From the NCBI GenBank assembly GCA_903871465.1, contig CAIQHB010000009.1, forward strand, positions 1 to 64,000: 64,000 nt of DNA. Direction: 5' to 3'. Shown here piece by piece: positions 44,588 to 53,747 of this stretch. Both the position numbers and the translations under genes were made by a program. Within the stretch, counting starts at the first letter, position 1. Each line of letters starts with the position of its first letter. The DNA comes from an uncultured Methanosarcinales archaeon. Its GTDB lineage: Archaea; Halobacteriota; Methanosarcinia; Methanotrichales; Methanotrichaceae. Under the pieces are notes generated by a model that was given only the letters and a program-made list of their open reading frames with translations, did no database searches and was not told the origin of the DNA.

Positions 44588-47500
44588 TCAGAGTTCCCTT
44601 TTGCCCACAAGCGACTCGCGCAAATCTATGGCGACTGGATCTTGAGGCTGGATCTGGAGAAGGCTCAATAGAAGCTCAAACATCGTGTCAAAGTAGGCTT
44701 CTATGTTACGGAAGTCGGCATAGACGCGGCCCTGTAACAGAAGAGGAAAGGCTGACTCATCGGTGCCCTCCAGAAGGACAGGCAGCACGCTTTCCTTCTC
44801 CGCCTCAGTACCGATCATCCGTTTGCCGATGAGGTCTCCCTCCGCTGCTACGACGAAGCTTCGCATCGGCTCATTATTATCGTACTTCTTCCGGTAGAGC
44901 GGCGTGCCTACTACTACGACTCGGTCTGTCTTTCCTGCACGCTCCACGAATCTCGGCACGTTGGCACCGATGCGCGCATTCTCCCACCGATCCAGTACAA
45001 CCATGACACCAGCTTTCTGTAAATCCGTTGCCAGCCTCCTCTCCACCCAACGCTCCTGGTCTGGATTGCCCCAGGCATAGCTAATGAAGCATTCCGGCAC
45101 GGCGATCTTCTGCTCCGTCACATAATTCTTCAAGCGGAAGAGCACCTGCTCGAACCGGGAGCGCTGATCAGCGGCCCGGCGATTCGCCTCCAACTCCTCT
45201 GCCTGCTGCTTGCTAAGGTGAATCGGCTGGTCGGCTTTCGGCAGCATGATCTTCTCGCCACATCGGCTACAGAAAGCGAACTCTGCACCACTGGCCATCT
45301 GCTCGCGGATCAAAGTACGGTCTAGTGGATGACCCTTCGAGCAGACCACGGGTTCAAAGCGTTGCACTGTGAGGTTGCGTCGGGCCAGGAAGGCCTCGAA
45401 GAGAGCCTGAAAAAGCGTTCGAATTGAGGCAGGCGTGCTTGTGCCGAAGTATAGCACGAAATCCAACTCGCCTTCCCGCTCTGCTTCCAGGCGGAAACCG
45501 CATACATGACCTTTTCCAACCTCGTAGCGGGCGTGATCGCTCCATTGATTCGTTCGAGTGAAGGTCTGCGTATAACCCATGAGAACCATCAGCGAATCAT
45601 ACACGTTCCCCACTGCACCGCTCATTCTGTAGGCAACACCATCCTCGGTGGGAGCATCGTCTGCGATCAACGGCTTCTTCAAGTTGATGAGTTCAGGGAA
45701 GACAATATAGATGCCGCCATTCAGCGGATCCGTTTCGCGGAAGCAGATGTTGTGTTCAAGGAACAGGATAGCTGCGGAGTCAAGCAGGATGTCTTTCTCG
45801 GCCTCAGTGAGCTTCTCCAACTCGGGAAACTCGTATCCGCCCGATAGCAGTCGCTGCTCCTCTAGGGAGCCTAGCCCTTTCTGATTGCGTCGGGCTTCCT
45901 GCACTAAGGACGCCATTAGGTTGTTGAGAAGTTCCGGTGCGAGCAGTATGCGTGGCTCACCTTTTGATGTCTTTAACAGTGTTACAAAGCCTTGGGTCGC
46001 CAGATGTCCGACTGCAGTCAGCATCTCATCGCCACTAAACTTCCAAGTGCGATCCGTCTTTTCCAATCGCTGGCGAAGTTCTTCAGGCGTCAGGACCACC
46101 TCAAGACGGCGGCTATCCTCTTTAAGATTGAGGACGAGGTCCCTGATTCGCTTGAGCGTCTCAGTGGTGATAGTTGCCGGTTTTGCGTCCCAGTGAATCA
46201 GGATGTTCATTTGCTGAATCAGCTTATCTATTCCTTCGCCAGTTTTCGCACTAGTGGACAGGTAGGCAGCGATGCCGCGTTGTTTGCAGAAAGCATCCAG
46301 CTCTTCCTGCGTTAGACGTGGAGTGCCGAGATCAGATCGTGCGGCAATCAAGATCGTCGGCGTTCCACCGGGTGGATGAGCTTCGACCTTCAGTTGCTTA
46401 AGCCAGAACTCGACGCCACTCAGCGGTTCGTCATTGCGGGTCGGGTCGAAGAGCACGAGCGCCAGATCAGCGTCATCAAGAAATAGCGCATGGGTGAGAC
46501 GATAGTCAGGTTGGCCTGCAAGATCCCACAATACTGCCTCACACTGTGCGCCATCGAGCCTTTGCTTGCAGAGTTGTTTTAGCAGCCAGAACTGCTGGCC
46601 ATGCGTAGAGGAATGCTCCTTGAACTCGCCATGGGCCAGCCGCCAGCCAAGTCCCGTCTTGCCGACCCCGGAGTCGCCCACAAGCACGATCTTCGCGCTG
46701 GCATAACGCGTAACCTCTGCGGAAAATAGGTTCGGATCTAGTGAATAGATTTGTCCATCAATAGTTCGAATCCGAATCCTGCTCGATTGTGTTGGAATAT
46801 CAACGAATTCTCCAGGTGAGATAACTAGCGAACTCGCGGCATCGCTGGAACCATCAGGTTGTAAAATGTCGATCGTGATCGGTTGGATATTGAGAACGCG
46901 AATGCCGAATTGGCCTGATCCAGAGAGATAACCTACGCGCAAATCGTCTCCAATTTTTAGCACATCAAGAACCACTGTAGACATGTCTGAAAAATCCAAT
47001 TCTGCAAGATTCGAAGGACTACTCGATGTTGATGGAAGTGAATTGCGCCGGATTATTCGCCTAGTGGAAAATTTTCGCAGTTGTATCAATAACGGATTCA
47101 GATTTGCAGTTTTTGGCAATCGATTCCCCATCTCCACAACCCATTCCTCGAGAGCAGGGCGATCATTCTTGGAAATGGCTTTGACCGCACGCCAGATATT
47201 TTGTTCAAATACTTTCTTGCTTTCAGGATCCAGGGTATTTTCGTTCAGGCTCAGGTAGACCAATTCCTCTTCCCAACGAATGATGGGGGAGATTGACTCA
47301 TGGCAGTTCTTAATCACATTATGAGCCGCTTCGATGAGCTCTTGGTCTTCCCGAAGACATTCACGCAGCAATTGGCTAAATTCAGGGAGTAAGGTTATGT
47401 TATCCGGACCACGGCTTTCGACAAAAAAGCTAAACCATAGAGCCGCTTCAGTTGCCACGGTGGGACGATGGTCCGCCGAAAACCTATCACCTAAAGCCAA

Positions 47501-47662
47501 ACGTAACGCACGAAGAAGTTCAGGCTCAATTCTTCTTGCCAGCGATGCAAGCATCCCCAATGAGACAACGTCAGGTCGTATGGAAGAGTATTTTTTCAGA
47601 TGCTCCCTTGCAGAATTCATCTCCTTGAGGGTCAATAATCCAAATTCCATCGTCTCTCCCAT
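44588..47662 (-). CDS. Roc-like GTPase - zinc ribbon - TIR domain protein
   Basis: A 1024-residue multidomain protein. Residues 1-200 are helical, HEAT-like. About 225-310 are beta-rich. The GTPase holds G1 GDSGVGKT (329-336), G3 WDLAGQ (379-384), a G4 site changed to ARSD (441-444) and G5 STSAKTG (469-475). About 500-760 resemble a COR-like region. A zinc ribbon (CSKGH and CSRCGEK) comes next, then a coiled stretch and a C-terminal TIR domain (about 854-1010; CFISYAWGNPDQERWVERRL, LDRWENARIG) that may cleave NAD+ when triggered. It is the last gene of a six-gene operon. Start may be M5 at 47650. Analogy: ROCO and STAND-type conflict proteins. Confidence 0.82.
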   Translation of the reverse strand: MGETMEFGLLTLKEMNSAREHLKKYSSIRPDVVSLGMLASLARRIEPELLRALRLALGDRFSADHRPTVATEAALWFSFFVESRGPDNITLLPEFSQLLRECLREDQELIEAAHNVIKNCHESISPIIRWEEELVYLSLNENTLDPESKKVFEQNIWRAVKAISKNDRPALEEWVVEMGNRLPKTANLNPLLIQLRKFSTRRIIRRNSLPSTSSSPSNLAELDFSDMSTVVLDVLKIGDDLRVGYLSGSGQFGIRVLNIQPITIDILQPDGSSDAASSLVISPGEFVDIPTQSSRIRIRTIDGQIYSLDPNLFSAEVTRYASAKIVLVGDSGVGKTGLGWRLAHGEFKEHSSTHGQQFWLLKQLCKQRLDGAQCEAVLWDLAGQPDYRLTHALFLDDADLALVLFDPTRNDEPLSGVEFWLKQLKVEAHPPGGTPTILIAARSDLGTPRLTQEELDAFCKQRGIAAYLSTSAKTGEGIDKLIQQMNILIHWDAKPATITTETLKRIRDLVLNLKEDSRRLEVVLTPEELRQRLEKTDRTWKFSGDEMLTAVGHLATQGFVTLLKTSKGEPRILLAPELLNNLMASLVQEARRNQKGLGSLEEQRLLSGGYEFPELEKLTEAEKDILLDSAAILFLEHNICFRETDPLNGGIYIVFPELINLKKPLIADDAPTEDGVAYRMSGAVGNVYDSLMVLMGYTQTFTRTNQWSDHARYEVGKGHVCGFRLEAEREGELDFVLYFGTSTPASIRTLFQALFEAFLARRNLTVQRFEPVVCSKGHPLDRTLIREQMASGAEFAFCSRCGEKIMLPKADQPIHLSKQQAEELEANRRAADQRSRFEQVLFRLKNYVTEQKIAVPECFISYAWGNPDQERWVERRLATDLQKAGVMVVLDRWENARIGANVPRFVERAGKTDRVVVVGTPLYRKKYDNNEPMRSFVVAAEGDLIGKRMIGTEAEKESVLPVLLEGTDESAFPLLLQGRVYADFRNIEAYFDTMFELLLSLLQIQPQDPVAIDLRESLVGKREL

Positions 47663-47663
47663 C

Positions 47664-48671
47664 TCAACGAATCTGGTGCTTGTTTCGCATCACTGTTGCG
47701 ATTGAAGTATCATAATCCCAAACGAATGAATTGGGAATGCGTCGTTTCAATGCATTAGGCCAATATGAAATAGGAGCAGGGATCAGCGACACCATTGGGC
47801 AGTTATTTCTTCGTGCTATATCTATCAAAGGATTCCATGGATCAAGATCGATTCGGCCAAGTGACAGTTCTCCACTAATTCCAAAATCCGAAACTAACAG
47901 TAAGGATGCATTCCGTGGAAGTTGAAGTGGGGGTGGGGAAAACCACCTTATTCGCGGTCCATCAATCAACCAGTGATCGACTTCAAACCACCATGCTTCA
48001 ACCTTGAATCGCCCGATAAGCCTCTGAAGCTTTTCTACGAGTTCCTTTTCATCTCTCCAGAAGGGCTGCAATGATTCGGATCGATCTAAGAATAATAAGA
48101 TACCACGTTGCAGCGTCGGACGTTTTCGAAAAGGCAGCCGATCCAATAGCTCTCCTCTAATCATTTTTCTTTCGAGCATTTTCCAGTCGATCTTATCTGA
48201 AGCGATTAATGTTGACAACATTATGCTCATAAGGCCTCTGAACCATTTATCCTGCAATAATGGCTGATAGCTTGGCCTTCTCATATGCGAGTCTATGTTG
48301 GTTGGTTCTAGTGCTTCGGTGGTCGCAAGGATAGGATCGTCAAGGATCTCGAAGGTTTGATCTTCATAGCCAATCGGCTCAAGAATTTTTGCGGGCAAAT
48401 CTGTCAGGAACTTAGGATCAGGAGATGGCATAGATACATTCAACTCCGGAGCAACATCCGCATCAACTTTTTCCAGTGAATCTTCAATCAACGGCAATTG
48501 CCCTTCAACTCCAGAAGGCTGTAGTGCATCGATTCCCCTCCAGTTGAGCCCCAATGACTCAGCAATCAAGGCAAGAGTCTCATTGCTTTCTGGCTTAAGT
48601 AATTTCAGAGCCGTCAGTAGTTCCGCAAGGCCGACTTTAGAGCCATTATGACTAGTCAACGCATTCACCAT
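47664..48671 (-). CDS. vWA-like protein of the TIR operon (SAV_2336-type)
   Basis: A 335-residue protein. The N-terminal 60 residues (LAELLTALKLLKPESNETLA) form a helical adaptor as in SAV_2336-related conflict proteins. After an acidic linker, a core begins at LQRGILLFLDRSESLQPFWR; the D-R-S-E-S (196-200) matches the MIDAS metal site of vWA domains, followed by FEVDHWLIDG and SLLLVSDFGISGE. It sits between a MoxR ATPase and the GTPase-TIR gene. Known: MoxR and vWA proteins often work as a pair in which the ATPase remodels a partner held by the vWA protein. Confidence 0.72.
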   Translation of the reverse strand: MVNALTSHNGSKVGLAELLTALKLLKPESNETLALIAESLGLNWRGIDALQPSGVEGQLPLIEDSLEKVDADVAPELNVSMPSPDPKFLTDLPAKILEPIGYEDQTFEILDDPILATTEALEPTNIDSHMRRPSYQPLLQDKWFRGLMSIMLSTLIASDKIDWKMLERKMIRGELLDRLPFRKRPTLQRGILLFLDRSESLQPFWRDEKELVEKLQRLIGRFKVEAWWFEVDHWLIDGPRIRWFSPPPLQLPRNASLLLVSDFGISGELSLGRIDLDPWNPLIDIARRNNCPMVSLIPAPISYWPNALKRRIPNSFVWDYDTSIATVMRNKHQIR

Positions 48672-48729
48672 TCAGACACTGTTCTATTCAAACCTTTCAC
48701 CTATGTACCGAAGTTACAGTATACCTATT

Positions 48730-49758
48730 CTACTTAATGAACACATTTTGTTCAACTTGATGCCAGAGCTCCGACTCGGGGTCAATCTCGAGTCTAAAGC
48801 ATACCTTAAGCGCATCTAAGAACTCGGCGGTGCTAGGTTCCCTTCCCAGGCGTCTTTTTTTTGCCTCTTGTCGCAACTTGTAATGAGTTCTTGCCACCTT
48901 GCAGACCAGTTTCTCCCCGTCATGATGGGATTCTATTAGAGTGCTCATGTGTAGCTTTGCAATTTCCGTCAAACGTTCAATTTGCTTATTTTCATCTTCT
49001 GGTTCTTCAATGATATGAACCACACATCTGCGAACGAAAGCGTCTGGAAGATCGCGTTCTTGATTTGTTGTGATAATAATTAATAAGCCTCCAAAATGAT
49101 TCGGCGAATTTTTTCTAGGATCAGGTTCGAGAGTTTTTCTCTCTATCAGCAGATCCAATTCGTCAATCCTAAAACGATTTAGGCCGAGGACTTCCAATAG
49201 ATCGTTGGGCAATTCAGGATCTGCTTTGTCAATCTCGTCTATGAGGACGACCGCACGAAAGGGGTCGCGTTTATAATTGATCTCCGCGAGCGGCTCGTCT
49301 TCATTGTCTCTCACAGCGACTTTCCCTTTAGGGAGCGACTTTCTCTGTGATATAAAATCTATCGCATTCTCGCGATTGAACGCCCACCACATAACACCAG
49401 GAGTAACGTAACGCCTAGGGTCAATATCGGATTTCGCCTGTGCATCTCGCAAGCGAGCCAATGCGTCGAATTTCCAGAGCAAGTCTTTGGCTTCAGTTCG
49501 ACCGGTAATGGTTGTTTCATAATAGCGCCAATTGAGGTTCCGAGCGACAAAAGGAGCAAATGATGACTTGCCCGATCCAGGTTGACCGCGAATGAGCAAC
49601 GGGCGTTGAGTAACAATAGCGATCTCGGCCGCTAATTGTAGATTAGGATCATGCAAGTAAACCATGCCGGAACGATCGTCCGGTCCTACCTCGACTGCTG
49701 ACGCACCAAGATTATTCTTCCACGGGAGGAATTGGTTATAATCGACAATGGACTTCAT
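48730..49758 (-). CDS. MoxR-family AAA+ ATPase
   Basis: A 342-residue AAA+ protein with Walker A GQPGSGKS (58-65), Walker B AVVLIDEIDKAD (169-180), sensor 1 LLIIITTNQERDLP and a following RRC arginine element. The order and spacing match MoxR ATPases, which remodel protein complexes together with vWA partners. A GAGGT ribosome site lies six bases before the ATG. It follows the second TIR gene by 11 bases and precedes the vWA gene. Confidence 0.85.
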   Translation of the reverse strand: MKSIVDYNQFLPWKNNLGASAVEVGPDDRSGMVYLHDPNLQLAAEIAIVTQRPLLIRGQPGSGKSSFAPFVARNLNWRYYETTITGRTEAKDLLWKFDALARLRDAQAKSDIDPRRYVTPGVMWWAFNRENAIDFISQRKSLPKGKVAVRDNEDEPLAEINYKRDPFRAVVLIDEIDKADPELPNDLLEVLGLNRFRIDELDLLIERKTLEPDPRKNSPNHFGGLLIIITTNQERDLPDAFVRRCVVHIIEEPEDENKQIERLTEIAKLHMSTLIESHHDGEKLVCKVARTHYKLRQEAKKRRLGREPSTAEFLDALKVCFRLEIDPESELWHQVEQNVFIK

Positions 49759-49769
49759 TTTCTACCTCG

Positions 49770-51083
49770 CTAATCTCTCAAATACACTTGCGAAATTGCA
49801 GCTTCTAAACGACTTTTCAACTCTGATAATTCATCGCGTTTCTTTTCGTCTAAGGGTGGTAATGGTATCCCACCGATGGCATTAAAACTCTTCAAAACTC
49901 GGGCAGAATTCCCAACTTGCACAAGAAAAATGATCCTTGGATATAACTGACGCAATTCCTTGAGAATCGGTTCTCTAGCGTACTCCGGCGGAAGCGCGCA
50001 GATTGCGACATCACTCGGTTTGTTCAATCGTTCTGCAATATCCTGGGGAAGATGCGACATATCGCTATCGTCCTCATTTAGAGGCTTAATAATTTTATCT
50101 CGAATCGTTCGCTCAATCTGACATCTGATTGCACCGGGACCTTCGCCAGCACCACCTCCTACGGAAAATGCCCATATTGAACCGGTTTTATAGTAAATCT
50201 CGATCTTTGCTCTATTCAGATACTCATCTATTATCGCTTGCTCTCTTGCATTAACTATTAAAAGTCCAATTTCCTCGGGCTTGCGGGATGCACACAGAAT
50301 GATTTCCATCGCCTCATTTGGAACCCATTTGGCTGTTAGACGCTTCTTGAAATAATATGCGTCATCAATATCTAATTCACGTAATAGTTCACGAAATGCT
50401 CCAATGCTTTCTATTGAAGATTTGTGATGCATGAGTTCTACTAAGGATCGGCATAAGCAGTTCTGCTTGCGATCTCCAAGTTTATTCCACAAATCCGCTC
50501 CGATTGGTGACTCGAACTCCAACTGCTCTGCAGCATCCTGCAGAGCAGTTATATTGACATTTCGCAGTAATCCAACCACTTGTTGAACCCATGGGCTCAT
50601 TTTTGGTTTCTTAGCTCTATTGCGATCTAGTTTTGATAAAATAAACTCCGCAAACTCTTCAGGTGAACGCGAGTGATCATCCGTGATAACCTGAATCTCC
50701 TTCAGTTGAAACGGCTCATATTGCCTAAAACATGTCTCACTAAGGCACTTATCATCCAGCAAAACTGGTATGACCTGGAAATCTGGATCAATAAACTTGT
50801 GGAAGCAAAGGATTAATGCCTCATCCCTAACCCATGTAGACTCGGAAACCGCCCTCTTGTTGAAAAGAATGATTCCCGCATGTGCTTCCGCGAGATTATG
50901 TAGGATCTCCATTCGCCATTTGACTCCAGGGCTTATGCTGCTATCAATGAACACAAACCACTTCTTTTCTTCTTTGTCTTCTTTAGACAAAGCGGCACAT
51001 AGGCATTCTTTAAGCCTGACAGAGCGATCCTCAGGAGGCAATCCGTTCGTCGAATGACTTATGAACAATGTTGGATTACTCAT
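49770..51083 (-). CDS. TIR domain protein with unknown C-terminal region
   Basis: A 437-residue protein. Residues 1-150 are a TIR domain: LFISHSTNGLPPEDRSVRLK, FVFIDSSISPGVKWRMEI, GIILFNKRAVSESTWVRDEA (a W-x-x-x-E pattern that includes the likely catalytic Glu) and ILCFHKFIDPDFQVIPVLL. Residues 155-250 are helical and 250-420 contain alternating helices and strands (EEIGLLIVNAREQAIID, DVAICALPPE, IIFLVQVGNS), possibly a sensor. AAGGTGG precedes the ATG. It lies 18 bases after the membrane protein gene. Confidence 0.8.
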   Translation of the reverse strand: MSNPTLFISHSTNGLPPEDRSVRLKECLCAALSKEDKEEKKWFVFIDSSISPGVKWRMEILHNLAEAHAGIILFNKRAVSESTWVRDEALILCFHKFIDPDFQVIPVLLDDKCLSETCFRQYEPFQLKEIQVITDDHSRSPEEFAEFILSKLDRNRAKKPKMSPWVQQVVGLLRNVNITALQDAAEQLEFESPIGADLWNKLGDRKQNCLCRSLVELMHHKSSIESIGAFRELLRELDIDDAYYFKKRLTAKWVPNEAMEIILCASRKPEEIGLLIVNAREQAIIDEYLNRAKIEIYYKTGSIWAFSVGGGAGEGPGAIRCQIERTIRDKIIKPLNEDDSDMSHLPQDIAERLNKPSDVAICALPPEYAREPILKELRQLYPRIIFLVQVGNSARVLKSFNAIGGIPLPPLDEKKRDELSELKSRLEAAISQVYLRD

Positions 51084-51101
51084 GATTCTCTTGCCACCTT
51101 T

Positions 51102-51539
51102 TTATAAGACGACCTTCTTCGCTATCAATACCATCACAAAAAGAGTCGTGTAGAATGGCCAGATTGAAAACGACAACACACTAGCCCAGATAGTCTTGCT
51201 CATGCTCCCTGAAGGCACTACCGCATAGAGATCTGATGCGACGATCTTGCCTTGGTGAAGCTTGTCGATGAACTTGTTATACGACAAACGGAACATCTTC
51301 TCCAAGGCGAGGTAATAGGCATCGAGAGCAAAGAAAAGGATAATGGGTATGAGGGCAAGCCAAGCATATTCAGGTTTCCCCTTGTCTGCTATGAGAACTA
51401 GAATGGCAGACACCAAGGTGATGCACCATGTCTTGCATGATGCACTGTTCGACGCCATGCGCTGGATGACAGTCTGCGTGATTCCCAGGTGGGCATGAAC
51501 CGCTTGCGAGTTCTCTCGGAACGAATTTTCTTCAGTCAT
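51102..51539 (-). CDS. Three-helix membrane protein paired with a TIR gene
   Basis: A 145-residue protein with a soluble N-terminal helix (AVHAHLGITQTVIQRMASNS), hydrophobic segments at about 37-51, 58-79 and 115-140, and a linker rich in charged residues between the second and third. It starts 12 bases after the ThsB-like TIR gene. Small membrane proteins next to nucleotide-signal enzymes commonly act as pore-forming effectors; here that role is inferred from the pairing alone. It contains no enzyme motif. Confidence 0.7.
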   Translation of the reverse strand: MTEENSFRENSQAVHAHLGITQTVIQRMASNSASCKTWCITLVSAILVLIADKGKPEYAWLALIPIILFFALDAYYLALEKMFRLSYNKFIDKLHQGKIVASDLYAVVPSGSMSKTIWASVLSFSIWPFYTTLFVMVLIAKKVVL

Positions 51540-51551
51540 TATCTCATTGCT

Positions 51552-52049
51552 TCAGTAGTTGCTTCGAATTCTGATCGCTTCTTCTACCCATGCTGCCAAG
51601 TTTTGCCTAATATGGTCATAAACAGTTGCGCTCGTATAGCAGGACGGATCGTAAGCCTTGACAATAGAGGATAGTCGCGTGGTTCCATTTCCAAAGGGAA
51701 TACTGTCAAATGGGTTGCTTCCCCTTGTACACTGTTTCTGATCTCGATCTTTTAAGTTGTGAATGTGCACACCCAACACGCCTTTGCCGCTGTTCCAAGC
51801 CTCAACGATTTCATGATTGATCCACTTGCGACCTGCCGTATTCTCGCCGATGAGCACTACTGTACATGATGTTCCATTCATTTGGTCGTTGATCCAGCGT
51901 TTGATGGCGAAATCTCCATTACGCGTGATGGTCTCCCAGTCGTTATCAGTAGCAGGACGGTTGCCTTCAATTACGCCCATATTCCTTACCTGCGACGCTC
52001 TCCAATTATCTGGTTTATAATGGAAGCTGTAGAATATCCTACGTGCCAT
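51552..52049 (-). CDS. ThsB-like TIR protein (DUF1863)
   Basis: A 165-residue TIR protein of the type found in Thoeris defence. It begins ARRIFYSFHYKPDNWRASQV, then TSCTVVLIGENTAGRKWINH with the W-I-N-H-E pattern (catalytic Glu), and WNSGKGVLGVHIHNLKD. Known: ThsB TIR enzymes sense infection and convert NAD+ into a signal that activates a separate effector. There is no ThsA-type gene nearby; the adjoining membrane protein could be the effector. It is the first gene of the operon, with a TTATAA-like element about 80 bases upstream (near 52132). Confidence 0.85.
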   Translation of the reverse strand: MARRIFYSFHYKPDNWRASQVRNMGVIEGNRPATDNDWETITRNGDFAIKRWINDQMNGTSCTVVLIGENTAGRKWINHEIVEAWNSGKGVLGVHIHNLKDRDQKQCTRGSNPFDSIPFGNGTTRLSSIVKAYDPSCYTSATVYDHIRQNLAAWVEEAIRIRSNY

Positions 52050-52328
52050 AGAATGCCCCTTTCATCTTCTTAGCGATGTTGCGTGATAAAGATCATCTTC
52101 GCCATTGCATCAAGCTATTATTCCATAAGAGGTTATAAGGTTACTCCATTCTTTTCTGGCCAAAAGCTTGGAAATTGCTCACAGAAGACTGGCTCCTTTC
52201 TTCGATCATCACCGCCTCTGACAGAATGCGACCCATCGGACCGAAGGCGATGATTTTAACTCGCCCTTGTGCCCTTCAAATTTGCGCCTTCACTTGCGGC
52301 AGCAATTCCACAGCCGGATCGTCATCTC
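52050..52328. other. Promoter region of the TIR operon and convergent spacer
   Basis: No gene is seen. The minus strand has a CTTATAACC element near 52128-52136 that could start the six-gene operon, and an AAAGGGG ribosome site just before the first ATG. The right part is the 3' end of the AlkZ-like gene region. Confidence 0.4.
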
Positions 52329-53426
52329 CTACGATGACAGTGAAACCGGCATCCCCAGAAATGTTCCATATCGATCTGCGGCCATGGATAAGGCATCCTT
52401 TTCAGCCCCATCGAGCGGTCTGAATAGCTTTGTCCTGACAACAACCCTATCCGTCTTTCGCTCTCTTCTCCAGCCCCCGACTATGATGCCATCGATAATA
52501 ATCGTGTGATTAAGGGCGATCCTGCCATAAGCTTGTGGGTCCAACTTTTCAGACAATACCGGGAACATGGCACTCCGATCCTTATAGCCGATCATATATT
52601 CGTCATAATTGGGCAGCAAACAGGCGATTGGCGGCTCATCTTCCCCGGCAGGAATAGAAGACGGCTTGAGCCAGTAGTGCTTGCCATCAATTTCCTCCTG
52701 CATGAGATCCACCTCCACTATCTCTAAACCCGCCTTCGCTTCGGATGCCGCAAGCCCCGTCCACCAGGTGAAATCCTGCAGCGTCGCCGGACCGTGACTG
52801 GCAAAATAGCGTCTGGCAATTTCCGCCAGTGCTTCATCCAGTTCCAGCCTCCGGCTCTCGGCCACCCACTCATCGAACAGCGCAAATGTCTGCTGCTTGT
52901 CTTCCCGGGCACCCAGGCAGATGACTCCTTTTTGAGCCAGGTATCCGAGAATATGATAACTGCGCTGACCTTCTGGGTTGATGCCCCCTTTGGCAAGCAC
53001 ATCAGACAATGCCTCGCGCGTCAGCTGCCTGCCGCCAACGAGCGCCTGGGAGATCAGCTCTTCACTTCGTCTAAATATCTCATCATTCAGGCCCAACTCC
53101 TTGTAGCGCCTCGCACTCTGTCTGATAACGCGCGGGGTCAGTAGCTCCAGCATCCATCTGGCGTCCCGTGCCGGGACAAGATGCAGTGTGCCTCGCATGG
53201 GCCAGGTGCGAATGATCTTTCGCTCTTTCAGTGCCTTCTCGATACCGGCGAGCGTCGAGCCCGGCAGACGGAGCCCAACTCCCCACAGGCCTCCGGAATA
53301 GTCCTGCGCCTGCACAGCACCCAAGGCATCGACTATCTCCTCCGGCTTACGAAACTTCGTGCCAGCGATCTGCTGGTTGTGGAGCCGATAGCGAATGATG
53401 TCATAGCTCTTCATCATCTTTATCAC
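52329..53426 (-). CDS. AlkZ/YcaQ-like winged-helix protein (HTH_42 family)
   Basis: A 365-residue protein of the family that includes DNA glycosylases acting on crosslinked or alkylated DNA (AlkZ, YcaQ). Motifs: ALGAVQAQDYSGGLWGVGLR, RTWPMRGTLHLVPARDARWM (conserved WxMRGTLH core), a QxQ-like catalytic stretch is present near VQAQD, and LLPNYDEYMIGYKDRS. Start may also be the Met five codons in. It is not linked to the TIR operon by a common promoter, though it lies on the same strand upstream of it. Confidence 0.88.
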   Translation of the reverse strand: MIKMMKSYDIIRYRLHNQQIAGTKFRKPEEIVDALGAVQAQDYSGGLWGVGLRLPGSTLAGIEKALKERKIIRTWPMRGTLHLVPARDARWMLELLTPRVIRQSARRYKELGLNDEIFRRSEELISQALVGGRQLTREALSDVLAKGGINPEGQRSYHILGYLAQKGVICLGAREDKQQTFALFDEWVAESRRLELDEALAEIARRYFASHGPATLQDFTWWTGLAASEAKAGLEIVEVDLMQEEIDGKHYWLKPSSIPAGEDEPPIACLLPNYDEYMIGYKDRSAMFPVLSEKLDPQAYGRIALNHTIIIDGIIVGGWRRERKTDRVVVRTKLFRPLDGAEKDALSMAADRYGTFLGMPVSLSS

Positions 53427-53481
53427 GTCCGTCCGCTATCTGGTCACTTCCATACATCCTTACCGTAATCATAGCCGCAAG

Positions 53482-53489
53482 TTATATTT
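53482..53489 (+). promoter_or_regulatory. TATA box of the second hicBA pair
   Basis: TTATATTT lies 16-23 bases before the first ATG of hicB. With the usual 25-base spacing, transcription would begin at about 53505, on the start codon itself, so the message is probably leaderless. No Shine-Dalgarno is seen. Confidence 0.4.
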
Positions 53490-53504
53490 CTTTATCTGCA
53501 ATTT

Positions 53505-53747
53505 ATGCTTACTATGAGGACTCTTAGTTATCGAATCACTCTTAGAAAAGAACCAGAAGGAGGTTATACCGTGATCGTTCCGTCACTTCCCGGATGCGTC
53601 ACTTACGGAAAGACCGTGGAAGAAGCCATAGAGATGGCCAGGGACGCTATCACCGGTTATATTGAGAGCCTCGTTGAGGATGGCGAAGCGGTCCCCATAG
53701 AGGATGACCTCATCGAGTGTAGAGTGACAGTGGAGGCTCATGCCTAA
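53505..53747 (+). CDS. HicB-family antitoxin (second pair)
   Basis: An 80-residue antitoxin: RKEPEGGYTVIVPSLPGCVT and GKTVEEAIEMARDAITGYIE, the canonical HicB fold. Another ATG three codons in is open. Its last codons overlap the hicA start by eight bases. The segment 53598-53708 is repeated as a remnant 749 bases downstream. Confidence 0.92.
   Translation: MLTMRTLSYRITLRKEPEGGYTVIVPSLPGCVTYGKTVEEAIEMARDAITGYIESLVEDGEAVPIEDDLIECRVTVEAHA
53598..53708 (+). repeat. 111-bp repeat within intact hicB
   Basis: This part of hicB recurs at 54347-54457 without gaps and with only a few substitutions, mostly at third codon positions. It is the intact copy. Confidence 0.9.
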
